Positions 1 through 6,501 of a stretch of 7,289 bases of DNA are shown here, in pieces (position 1 is the first letter of the stretch; every line of letters begins with the position of its first letter). Where the stretch lies: assembly GCA_017745015.1 (NCBI GenBank), contig JAGIAF010000018.1, positions 1 through 7,289 of the forward strand, read 5' to 3'. Origin of the DNA: Bdellovibrio sp. Lineage in GTDB: Bacteria; Bdellovibrionota; Bdellovibrionia; Bdellovibrionales; Bdellovibrionaceae. Made by a program: the position numbers and the translations under genes. The notes under the pieces were generated by a model, which was given only the letters and a program-made list of their open reading frames with translations, ran no database searches and was not told the origin of the DNA.

Positions 1-97
1 GTACGGACTGGGACTTGTGGATTATAAGTATGATCCTTCAGCGCCGAAGGAAGACCTGCAGGTCGAATTGAATGCTGCTGCTTTCTGGAAATTCTAA
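1..97 (+). CDS. 3' end of a probable outer-membrane beta-barrel protein (partial)
   Basis: Only the last 31 codons are present, read from position 2 to the TAA at 95-97; the 5' part lies outside the window. The visible peptide has alternating polar and hydrophobic residues near its end (VELNAAAFWKF) and finishes with a C-terminal phenylalanine. This is the classic signature of the last strand of an outer-membrane beta-barrel, recognised by the BAM machinery. The fragment is too short to name a family, and a soluble protein ending in Phe by chance cannot be excluded. The gene converges with the response regulator gene on the other strand, 30 nt from stop to stop, and the two share a hairpin terminator. 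Confidence 0.6.
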   Translation, partial: YGLGLVDYKYDPSAPKEDLQVELNAAAFWKF

Positions 98-136
98 GAA
101 ATAAAAAAAGCCTCGCAGAGGCTTTTTTTATTTCTT
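96..136. terminator. Bidirectional intrinsic terminator between convergent genes
   Basis: A perfect inverted repeat with two 19-nt arms (96-114 and 118-136) flanks a 3-nt loop, GCA. The GC core GCCTC/GAGGC is bordered by seven A on the left and seven T on the right, so either strand yields a hairpin followed by a U-rich tract. The left arm starts inside the TAA stop of the upstream gene (95-97). The right arm contains the stop (128-130) and the last two Lys codons of the minus-strand gene. It should terminate both transcripts. Confidence 0.93.
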
Positions 137-2065
137 CTTAAAGAATCCACCGATAACTTCTTTGAGGTCCATATTGAAGACGTCTTGCTTCTTATTTGCC
201 GCACTCAAGGTCGACAATTCACGACGAGCTGGCATGAAAGACGGATCCATCGCCACAGCTTTTTCTATTTGCTTGCGCGCTCCCACCATGTCACCACGGT
301 TCTTTTGCAAGAGCCCCATCACAAACGGATAAAGCGCATCGTATCGCTCATCAGGAGGGACTTGCATCACTTCCAATTCAACTTCTTTGATCAAAGCAAT
401 ACGACGAGTGGCATCGGCAGTTCCCGCCACGCCCAATTTTGCCCAAGAACTGTAAAGATAAAGCTGTGCCTGAGTGGAGTTGAGCTTTGCAATCTCACCC
501 ACCATCGTTATAGCTTTTGGATACTGCATATACTGCAATGCTTTTTTAGCATCTTCCATCATGCTCGCTGCCTTCAGCTTATTCTCAGCTTCAGAACGTT
601 GCGCTTCCTGACGGAATTGGCTGGCTTTGTTGGAGTCTTGAGCTATAAGAATCGCGTCTTCGGCGTCCTTCTTAATACGAGTCCACAATGTCGCCACTTC
701 GCTTTTGCCATCTTCTGGCTCAGGTCCTAGAAGAGTCAAAAACTCCTCTAGCACGCTTTCAAGCGAACCAGAACTCATCGAACCACTCTCCATATAAGAA
801 ACGATTTCAAAACCGTTCTTACCTTCAAGGTCCGCCCAAATTTTCTTAAGAGCCTTCAATTGTACTTCAGGACTTTCAAACGCCGCTTTTTGAGCGAACA
901 CGATCAAGCCCTTAGTGAGCAAGAAGTGAATCGCTTTATAAACCGCCGTCTCGCTGTAGCCTTTAATATCCAACAAGCGCATGATAGTCATGTCACCATC
1001 AATTTTCGACAACAAGCCATCCAGGGACCTAATCATCGACATATTCAATGCCGGATGATCATCAGTAAATGTAGGGCTTTTCGCGATCACATCCCCCGTC
1101 CACATACGGTAAAGGGATTTCAACCACGTCAAAGAAAGCTTCGAAGCAATCCAGTCGTGCAAGTAAGCAGACAACGCATCTGCATCGATACTTGGATTTG
1201 TCATCTCTACTTCAGCAGAGGCAAAGTTCACACGGATCTTTTCATCCACGATCGTGCGCACCAGACGGATATTCATTTGCTCCATCAAGATCACGTCGAA
1301 GGCATGAGGACTAAGCTGATTGTTCTGAATAAGGTAGTTACCAATACGACGGTTGTTCTTGTCACGCAAAGCATGTTGCACGTCTGCTGGTGTGGCATAA
1401 CCACTTTGAATCAGCATCTCTCCCAAGAAAGTCGTCTTATCATCTACGTCAACGCCGACGATATTTCCGTTACAGAAAGAAATCCCCGAAACAGAACCGT
1501 CCGAGTTGTAAATGTTCAAATAGCCACTGCTCTTTGTTTCCACCAGAAGTGAATACAAAAATGGCAAGTCAAAACCGCTGACTTCCTCAATCGACTCAAT
1601 CACCTTTCTTTTTTGGCGATTCGTGACCTTTGGATTTTGGAACATTTGGTAAAGCAATTTACGTGCGTTAGATTCTTCCCTCTTCGACGTATCTTCTTTT
1701 TTTACAAGCTTAAGAACTTGATCCATCTCAAACGGCTTGCGCAAAAAAGCAAGAGCCTGAGCTTTTTGAGTCGCTTCTTGAATGAAAGATTTGTCAGTGT
1801 AAACACCCGACATCAAAATCACTTTAAAGCGCATATTCGGATTGTTTTGACGAGTGCGTTCGATGAAATCTAAACCCGTCATTTGCGGCAGCAAACAGTC
1901 ACAGAAAATGAATTCGATATTATTGGAAAGCAAATGAGCCGAGGCATCATCTGGACGAGTCGCCAGATGAACAGAATGCCCCGCACGACTCAGAATCTCT
2001 TTAAGGGCCAACCCTACAGATTCATCGTCTTCCAAAATAAGGATCTTACTTTTTGCTTCGCTCAC
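128..2065 (-). CDS. Response regulator: receiver domain, DUF4388/PATAN-like region and C-terminal TPR-like helices
   Basis: A 645-aa cytoplasmic protein with no signal peptide or membrane segment. Residues about 6-124 form a CheY-like receiver: acidic pocket D13/D14, probable phosphoacceptor D56 in FIFCDCLLP, S86 at the switch Thr/Ser position, and K110-P111. Residues about 165-310 resemble the DUF4388/PATAN fold, and include two GspE/MshE-N-like helical repeats (LGEMLIQSGYATPADVQHAL and IGNYLIQNNQ). Residues about 345-392 look like a winged-helix segment (LLSKIDGDMTIMRLL...LLTKGLIVF). Residues about 490-625 are helical with TPR-like spacing. There is no recognisable DNA-binding, GGDEF or kinase output domain, so it probably acts through protein contacts. 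The GTG at 2063-2065 is chosen because it directly precedes the receiver core and follows an AAAAGGA ribosome site; the next Met is residue 62, inside the domain. A terminator lies between it and the STAS gene, so it is probably a separate unit. Its cognate kinase is not identified. Confidence 0.88.
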   Translation of the reverse strand: MSEAKSKILILEDDESVGLALKEILSRAGHSVHLATRPDDASAHLLSNNIEFIFCDCLLPQMTGLDFIERTRQNNPNMRFKVILMSGVYTDKSFIQEATQKAQALAFLRKPFEMDQVLKLVKKEDTSKREESNARKLLYQMFQNPKVTNRQKRKVIESIEEVSGFDLPFLYSLLVETKSSGYLNIYNSDGSVSGISFCNGNIVGVDVDDKTTFLGEMLIQSGYATPADVQHALRDKNNRRIGNYLIQNNQLSPHAFDVILMEQMNIRLVRTIVDEKIRVNFASAEVEMTNPSIDADALSAYLHDWIASKLSLTWLKSLYRMWTGDVIAKSPTFTDDHPALNMSMIRSLDGLLSKIDGDMTIMRLLDIKGYSETAVYKAIHFLLTKGLIVFAQKAAFESPEVQLKALKKIWADLEGKNGFEIVSYMESGSMSSGSLESVLEEFLTLLGPEPEDGKSEVATLWTRIKKDAEDAILIAQDSNKASQFRQEAQRSEAENKLKAASMMEDAKKALQYMQYPKAITMVGEIAKLNSTQAQLYLYSSWAKLGVAGTADATRRIALIKEVELEVMQVPPDERYDALYPFVMGLLQKNRGDMVGARKQIEKAVAMDPSFMPARRELSTLSAANKKQDVFNMDLKEVIGGFFKKK

Positions 2066-2069
2066 TTTG

Positions 2070-2076
2070 TCCTTTT
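2070..2076 (-). promoter_or_regulatory. Ribosome binding site supporting the GTG start of the response regulator
   Basis: On the minus strand AAAAGGA lies 4 nt before the GTG at 2065. It is the only Shine-Dalgarno-like sequence close to the 5' end of the receiver domain, and it supports the non-ATG start. Confidence 0.6.
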
Positions 2077-2087
2077 CGGCCGGAAAG
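2072..2087. repeat. Imperfect 16-nt palindrome overlapping the leader of the response regulator gene
   Basis: The sequence CTTTTCGGCCGGAAAG is a palindrome apart from one mismatched pair. It overlaps the ribosome binding site of the response regulator gene. It could be a dimeric protein site or a weak leader hairpin that partly hides the AAGGA, but it is short enough to be chance. Confidence 0.3.
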
Positions 2088-2108
2088 ACTTATCTATTAA
2101 GAATAAAA

Positions 2109-2143
2109 CGAAAAAAAGCGGGACTGTCATCCAGCACCCGCTT
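2109..2143 (-). terminator. Intrinsic terminator of the phosphatase-STAS operon
   Basis: Reading the minus strand, AAGCGGG (2143-2116 region, outer arm 2137-2143) pairs with CCCGCTT (2116-2122). A 3-bp inner helix (CTG/CAG) extends it within the 14-nt loop. The hairpin is followed by a run of seven T, then CG and four more T. It lies 27 nt after the STAS stop codon and before the response regulator gene, so it separates the two transcription units. Confidence 0.87.
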
Positions 2144-2170
2144 CGCATTCTAGACCTTAGTATTGAGAAA

Positions 2171-2641
2171 TTACTTCTTAATGAACTTAAAGTATTTGGC
2201 TTCAATAACGTCCATCTCCATGTCGTTCCCTTCTTCGTCTTTAACCGCTTCTGGAGGAGTCACACTGGAGTCAGTATACTCAGTACCGTATCGGAATAAG
2301 ACATTCTTTTCAGCGCCAGACTCATCATTATAGTAAGGAACGAAAAATGAATTCACCTTACCAGAAGAAGGCAAGAAACCATCAACCATGTTGATTTGGT
2401 CAACAATCACCTTTGGACAGTTGCTGAAGGTGATTTTCGCAGGGCCTGCAGTGCCCATCCACTTGATCCACTCACGGATACCGCAAGAGTTGATGCTTTT
2501 TACGCCGGCCAACTCCACATCGATTTGCTGATTTCCAGACAAATTGAACTGGGAAAAATCAACGTCTTCATCAATCGTGCCTGCCATTTGAACAGTCAAC
2601 TTATCAGCTGCTTTGTCCATTTTAACGTCGAGTTTGCTCAT
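2171..2641 (-). CDS. STAS-like protein, possible anti-sigma-factor-antagonist-type partner of the adjacent SpoIIE phosphatase
   Basis: A 156-aa cytoplasmic protein. Residues about 1-100 fit the STAS fold: N-terminal beta strands, then hydrophobic IDVELAGVKSI leading into NSCGIREWIKWM (51-62). This aligns with the D-S-S-G loop and following helix of SpoIIAA/RsbV-type proteins. The position of the phosphorylated serine (second Ser of DSSG) is C53; S52 is present next to it. The 56-residue tail (101-156, VPYYNDESGAEKNVLF... to MEMDVIEAKYFKFIKK) is longer than a minimal STAS domain and contains no cysteine. As I recall the family, related proteins carry a paired-Cys zinc-ribbon-like tail there, so this one looks like a metal-less variant. 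The ATG start has a strong AGGAG site 7 nt upstream. It follows the phosphatase gene by 36 nt and precedes a terminator, so it is the last gene of a two-gene operon. The pairing with the phosphatase is inferred from adjacency. Confidence 0.82.
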   Translation of the reverse strand: MSKLDVKMDKAADKLTVQMAGTIDEDVDFSQFNLSGNQQIDVELAGVKSINSCGIREWIKWMGTAGPAKITFSNCPKVIVDQINMVDGFLPSSGKVNSFFVPYYNDESGAEKNVLFRYGTEYTDSSVTPPEAVKDEEGNDMEMDVIEAKYFKFIKK

Positions 2642-2648
2642 CCTTGTG

Positions 2649-2653
2649 CTCCT
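2649..2653 (-). promoter_or_regulatory. Strong Shine-Dalgarno site of the STAS gene
   Basis: On the minus strand AGGAG sits 7 nt before the ATG at 2641. It is the best ribosome binding site in the window, and contrasts with the poorly placed one of the upstream phosphatase gene. The STAS protein may therefore be made in excess over the phosphatase. Confidence 0.8.
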
Positions 2654-2677
2654 ACTAATTCTAAATCAATATCAAAT

Positions 2678-4513
2678 TTACTGAAGACCTTCGTGTTTTA
2701 CCACAAAAAAGGTCACGTCATCGACCAAGGCCGCCCCTTGACGATGGGACTGAAAGCTCAATGCGAATCGGTCCACTGAATCACTGACATTCGGGAAATC
2801 CTTGTTTGCCGCAATCAGAGCCTTGATAAACTCACGCTCTCCCCACGCTTCTTTCGAAGGATTTTGAATATCTGGGATTCCATCAGTATAAAAGAAAACG
2901 CCGTCGCCTGCATCTAATTGAATACTGGTTTGTTCATAAATTGAGTCACGAGCCTGTCCCAATCTGGGATTATTCACTTCATTAAGAGGTACTAAGTCTT
3001 TTTTCTTAAGAACATCTGCACCTTTTTTCATCAAGAAAGGCGCTTCGTGAGAGGCGTTACAATACACCAACTCACCTGTCGTCAGATCAAAACTCGCCAA
3101 GAAGAATGTCATCATGATGCGACCTTTAGAAACATCGTAAATAGAACGATTCAAAAGTTCCATCGCTTTAGCCGGAGAGATATCCAACTTCTCTATGATC
3201 GTTGAAGCTGACTTCGCGGCACTCGTGATTAACGCTGCCGGAGCACCGTGCCCAGTCGCATCGCCGATCCACAAGAAGATCTTATTGCCCACTTGGCAAT
3301 AATGCCACCAGTCGCCACCGCACTCGCTGGCAGGTTCGTAGTAGCCTGCAATCGCTAACGGACCAATCTTAGCACGCGTTTCTGGGAATAGAGTTTCCTG
3401 CACCGTTTTTGCGGTTTGCAGTTCGGATTCCATACGCGCTTTTTCTGCTGTTTGTTCTAATAGACGAGATACTTCCGCCGCCATCAAGTTGAAGTTGTCT
3501 GCAAGGCTTCCAACTTCATCGTTCGAAGTGACATCAACACGAACGTTGAAGTCTCCTTCCGACACTTTTTTTGTAGCCGTAAAAAGCTGAGTTAAAGCAT
3601 GAGTCAAACCGCTCGATGCAAACAAGCTGATGATGACTGTCAACGAAACCAAAACTCCAAAGAAGATCAAAGATTTTCTGATCAAGATTTGCACGGCGCT
3701 CAATGCTTGGGCTTTTTCAACTGTGGTCACAACAGTCAAATCACCGAAACCCGCCTTCGCATAAGAAACCAAAAGGTCCGCACCATTAGCAGCTTTCACC
3801 GTCTCCGCGCCTTGACCCACCTTACTTCCTGTATCGCTCAAGAATTGTGGATTGATCAAAGATTGAATCTTTTGGCCCGGCATTTCTTCAGGTCCAAAAA
3901 GAACAGTTCCATCTGCGGAAATCAAATACAACTTCTGAGATGTCGCGGCTCTGAACATTTCCGCAGACTCACTCATGCGTACCAACACCATAAAGATGGT
4001 GCTCTTTGTTTTTGTATCGTTCAGAACTCTCTCCATGATCAAAACGCGATCGTCGTGGAAAGGAACTTTTACGACACGGCCGTTAGCGTCTGTCTCGGCG
4101 AAGTACAACGGCATTTGCGCAGCCAAAGTGCCAAGCAAGCTGTTCGCTCCATCTGGTACTTTTTCAAGGACGGCAGATTTCTCATACTGACCTGTCGCAC
4201 CTTGAGTGAAAACTACGATGTCTTCAATGTTGAACTCATTTTGAAAAATAGAATTCGCAACTGGTGAGAATTTATATTGAGAAAGATAATCTTGGAAGAT
4301 CGGCTTCGTCGTGCCCAACACTGCATTAAGCTGTGTCTTAATTTGAGCCGCCATCGTTCCCGACATAGTGCTTGAGGAATCAAAGACATAAGCAATTTTG
4401 TCATCTTCAAAGATTCGTAATGCCAACACAAGGTAGGCTGTTAACGTAATCAACGGGATCGACGTTAATAACAACAGAATTTTGTATCTTATTGATAACC
4501 CACGTTTTTTCAC
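2678..4513 (-). CDS. Membrane-bound Cache-HAMP-SpoIIE (PP2C-type) serine/threonine phosphatase, RsbU-like
   Basis: A 611-aa protein. Basic start MKKRGLSIRYK, transmembrane segment about 12-33, an extracytoplasmic region about 34-278 of double-Cache type (LYLISADGTVLFG at 195-207, LLVSYAKAGFGDLTVVTTVEKA at 247-268), second transmembrane segment about 281-300, HAMP about 301-353 (NDEVGSLADNFNLM), a coiled stretch, then a SpoIIE phosphatase domain about 370-606. Visible catalytic motifs are QETLFP (372-377), GGDWW (399-403, metal ligand D401), GDATGHG (417-423, D418), ASHEAPF (487-493), GDGVFFYTDG (536-545, D544) and DDV (598-600). All expected acidic metal ligands are present, so it is probably active. 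Expected role: an external ligand alters phosphatase activity, which removes phosphate from a STAS-type protein. The start is GTG at 4511-4513: no other start exists upstream before an in-frame TGA, and later ones fall in the membrane helix. It is first in an operon with the STAS gene. Ligand and substrate are unknown. Confidence 0.93.
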   Translation of the reverse strand: MKKRGLSIRYKILLLLTSIPLITLTAYLVLALRIFEDDKIAYVFDSSSTMSGTMAAQIKTQLNAVLGTTKPIFQDYLSQYKFSPVANSIFQNEFNIEDIVVFTQGATGQYEKSAVLEKVPDGANSLLGTLAAQMPLYFAETDANGRVVKVPFHDDRVLIMERVLNDTKTKSTIFMVLVRMSESAEMFRAATSQKLYLISADGTVLFGPEEMPGQKIQSLINPQFLSDTGSKVGQGAETVKAANGADLLVSYAKAGFGDLTVVTTVEKAQALSAVQILIRKSLIFFGVLVSLTVIISLFASSGLTHALTQLFTATKKVSEGDFNVRVDVTSNDEVGSLADNFNLMAAEVSRLLEQTAEKARMESELQTAKTVQETLFPETRAKIGPLAIAGYYEPASECGGDWWHYCQVGNKIFLWIGDATGHGAPAALITSAAKSASTIIEKLDISPAKAMELLNRSIYDVSKGRIMMTFFLASFDLTTGELVYCNASHEAPFLMKKGADVLKKKDLVPLNEVNNPRLGQARDSIYEQTSIQLDAGDGVFFYTDGIPDIQNPSKEAWGEREFIKALIAANKDFPNVSDSVDRFALSFQSHRQGAALVDDVTFFVVKHEGLQ

Positions 4514-4554
4514 CTGCTTAGTATGCCCTGTCCCTCCAAATGCGAAAAGAAATT

Positions 4555-4583
4555 CTCATATATCTTAGGCTAAAGTCTGTAAA
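4555..4583 (-). promoter_or_regulatory. Candidate sigma-70-type promoter of the phosphatase-STAS operon
   Basis: On the minus strand TTTACA (4578-4583, five of six matches to TTGACA) is separated by 17 bp from TATGAG (4555-4560, four of six matches to TATAAT). This would start transcription near 4548 and give a leader of about 35 nt before the GTG. It lies in the divergent region. It is a weak consensus match with no experimental support. Confidence 0.4.
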
Positions 4584-4614
4584 TTACTTGGGCTTTCCTG
4601 CCGAAGAGATAAGC

Positions 4615-4619
4615 GGGAG
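4615..4619 (+). promoter_or_regulatory. Ribosome binding site fixing the start of the FecR-domain gene
   Basis: GGGAG lies 4 nt before the ATG at 4624. The earlier in-frame ATG at 4540 has no purine-rich site before it. This decides the start in favour of 4624. Confidence 0.75.
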
Positions 4620-4623
4620 ATAT

Positions 4624-6501
4624 ATGTCACGTTTAGGAAAAACAGAGAAAACCATATTTTCGATTGCTCTGCTTATGTTGCTGGCGTTCTCGTACTTTTT
4701 ATACGACGACTCTCTTCTATTTCCGAAAGACCGCAATGGACAGCTTGAGCTCATTGGTTCTGTCGCCGTCTCTCAAAATGACGTCCGCAGGAAAAACCTA
4801 GATACATTCAGTTGGCGCCCAGCCAGCCGTGAAGATAGCATCTACGAAAATGACTCCATCTTCACGGGCGAACGATCTGAGGCCCAAATCCGCCTCCAAG
4901 ATGGCACCATTATTCGTATCCAACCGAACTCACTGATCACATTGAAAATGAAAAATGGTCAGATGAGTCTCGATCTGCGTTACGGTAATTTGATTGGTGA
5001 GATCGCTCAAGGCTCCACTTTGAAAATCCACTCCGGTGGCGAAGAGTTCAATTTAGATTCTTCAGAGAAATCAAAAGTCCAATTCAAAAAAGCTCATACT
5101 GGGAATGTCGACCTTCAACTTTTATCGGGTAAGATCAACTATTCTGACAAAAAGAAACAAGCGCAATTGGTTAAAGATACACCAGTCGCAATTTCTCCGA
5201 AGGGTGAGATCAAGCAACTGCAAAAACCAACAGTTGAGTTGAAAACCGCGAATAATACGACATGGATGAGAATCAATCCTGACGATCCTCTTCCTTTGGA
5301 ATGGATTGGTCACGGAGATATCTCTAACTATGACGTAGAAATTTCAGCAACCCCTGACTTCAAAAATGTGACAGTTTCAAAATCAACTCCCGAGATGAAG
5401 TTGCCAATGACTGAGCCGTTAGAACCGGGTTCTTATTTCTGGCGAGTTAAAGCTTATGATCGCAATGGCGAAACAGCTCTTTCTGAAGTTCGTCAGATGG
5501 GCGTAACTCACCTTGCAGGACCCGAGATCACTTCTCCACAAAAGCAAGCTGAGTTCCAAATGGAAATGCGCGTGAAATCTCCAGAGGATTTAGCACTTGC
5601 CACCGAAATCAAATGGCAAGCGCCTCCTATTTTGAAAGTTTTCAAATGGCAAGTTTCGAAAGAAGAGCGCTTCAATGAAGTTCTTAAAGAAGGCACGGTC
5701 AACGGCCTCAATGCACTCACTCCAAAACTTCCAAGCGGAACCTATTGGGTTCGCGTAGCTGGTGCTACGGAAGATAATAAAGTATCACCTTGGTCTGCGC
5801 CAGTTTCATTCAGTCTGAATCTAACGGCGAAAAAAGAGCTTGAGCGCCCTGCTCGTCCCGAGTTGGTCGCAAAGGATATCAAGTTCAAATTGCCAAGAAC
5901 CGGCGAACGTCGTCCCGCAAGTGAAATGGCACCGAAGCTTGAATGGAAACCTGTTGTGCAAACCAAGCTTTACCATGTGCAAGTCTCTAAGGACATGGAC
6001 TTCAAAAACGCCAAACGCTATGACGTTCCGACCACATCAACTCTTTGGAGCCAAGTTCAACCGGGCCAATTCTATTACCGTGTATATGCTCGTGGTGACA
6101 ACGGCGTATTGAGCTTGCCAAGTGATATCGGCAGCATCCTAGTTGATGCACCGATCATCAAGCAAAACATCGCCCTGGTAACTCCCAAATTAATGGAGCC
6201 TTACAATAACACTTCTATCTTCCTGCAAACAGAGCAAGAACCGTTTATCTGGCTTGAATGGAGGAAAGTATCGGGCGCAACGAACTACACGGTGGAAATT
6301 TCTGACAAAGAAGATTTCTCCAATACAATTATTTCCACAAACTCAGATAAAAACCGATTCCTCATTAAGAATCGCATTCCTCTGGGTAAACTGTATTGGC
6401 GTGTACGTGCGGAAGCCAAAGATTCCGACGATAAGTCCGAATGGACTGAAAAACGCGAATTCACGATTTATCACCAGAAAAATGAAACCTTCGTGAAATG
6501 A
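4624..6501 (+). CDS. Membrane-anchored FecR-domain protein with four Ig/fibronectin-like repeats
   Basis: A 625-aa protein when started at 4624. The N-terminus has positive residues (MSRLGKTEK) followed by one hydrophobic segment (about 11-27) without an obvious signal-peptidase site, so it is probably a periplasmic protein with an N-terminal anchor. Residues about 42-175 match a FecR domain: YENDSIFTGERSEAQIRLQD (74-93) followed by GTIIRIQPNSLITL. It is followed by four degenerate beta-sandwich repeats at about 224-296, 327-399, 437-509 and 542-617. Each has the pattern (L/I)xW...Y/FxVxxS...F...G.(Y/F)(Y/W)xRV.A. Such repeats usually bind protein or glycan; the ligand here is unknown. The longer reading from 4540 adds 28 residues with no ribosome site and would push the anchor inward. 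The gene overlaps the next by 4 nt (ATGA), so the two are translationally coupled and probably functionally linked. It is not a classical TonB-linked FecR: no receptor or ECF sigma gene is adjacent. Confidence 0.87.
   Translation: MSRLGKTEKTIFSIALLMLLAFSYFLYDDSLLFPKDRNGQLELIGSVAVSQNDVRRKNLDTFSWRPASREDSIYENDSIFTGERSEAQIRLQDGTIIRIQPNSLITLKMKNGQMSLDLRYGNLIGEIAQGSTLKIHSGGEEFNLDSSEKSKVQFKKAHTGNVDLQLLSGKINYSDKKKQAQLVKDTPVAISPKGEIKQLQKPTVELKTANNTTWMRINPDDPLPLEWIGHGDISNYDVEISATPDFKNVTVSKSTPEMKLPMTEPLEPGSYFWRVKAYDRNGETALSEVRQMGVTHLAGPEITSPQKQAEFQMEMRVKSPEDLALATEIKWQAPPILKVFKWQVSKEERFNEVLKEGTVNGLNALTPKLPSGTYWVRVAGATEDNKVSPWSAPVSFSLNLTAKKELERPARPELVAKDIKFKLPRTGERRPASEMAPKLEWKPVVQTKLYHVQVSKDMDFKNAKRYDVPTTSTLWSQVQPGQFYYRVYARGDNGVLSLPSDIGSILVDAPIIKQNIALVTPKLMEPYNNTSIFLQTEQEPFIWLEWRKVSGATNYTVEISDKEDFSNTIISTNSDKNRFLIKNRIPLGKLYWRVRAEAKDSDDKSEWTEKREFTIYHQKNETFVK

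Larger units (their letters stand above)
4514..4623. other. Divergent intergenic region between the phosphatase and FecR operons
   Basis: This 110-nt region carries the leaders of two divergent operons. A candidate minus-strand promoter is visible (4555-4583). No convincing plus-strand -35/-10 pair was found; TAAAGT (4571) and TAAATT (4580) are possible -10-like hexamers without a partner. A GGAGGG (minus strand, about 18 nt before the phosphatase GTG) is too far away to be a normal ribosome site. Confidence 0.7.

Noticed and set aside
185..1873. Several plus-strand open frames (185-730, 860-1552, 1390-1581, 1613-1873) opposite the response regulator gene
   Set aside because: They run antisense to a well-supported receiver-domain gene, have His/Arg/Phe-rich composition typical of shadow frames, and show no domain pattern or ribosome site.
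3664..3690. Near-direct repeat GATCAAAGATTT / GATCAAGATTT
   Set aside because: It lies in the second membrane helix of the phosphatase and is explained by similar Ile/Leu/Lys/Phe codons; only two short copies are present.
3599..4267. A 222-codon plus-strand open frame opposite the phosphatase gene
   Set aside because: It is antisense to the Cache/HAMP coding region, and its sequence shows no recognisable fold or initiation signal.
4571..4608. Possible FliA (sigma-28) promoter: TAAAGTCT followed by GCCGAAGA
   Set aside because: The two elements are 21 nt apart instead of about 11, so they cannot form a normal sigma-28 promoter.
4540..4623. Upstream ATG at 4540 as the start of the FecR-domain gene
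   Set aside because: No ribosome site precedes it. The ATG at 4624 has GGGAG at 4 nt and puts the basic residues and hydrophobic anchor at the N-terminus, as expected.
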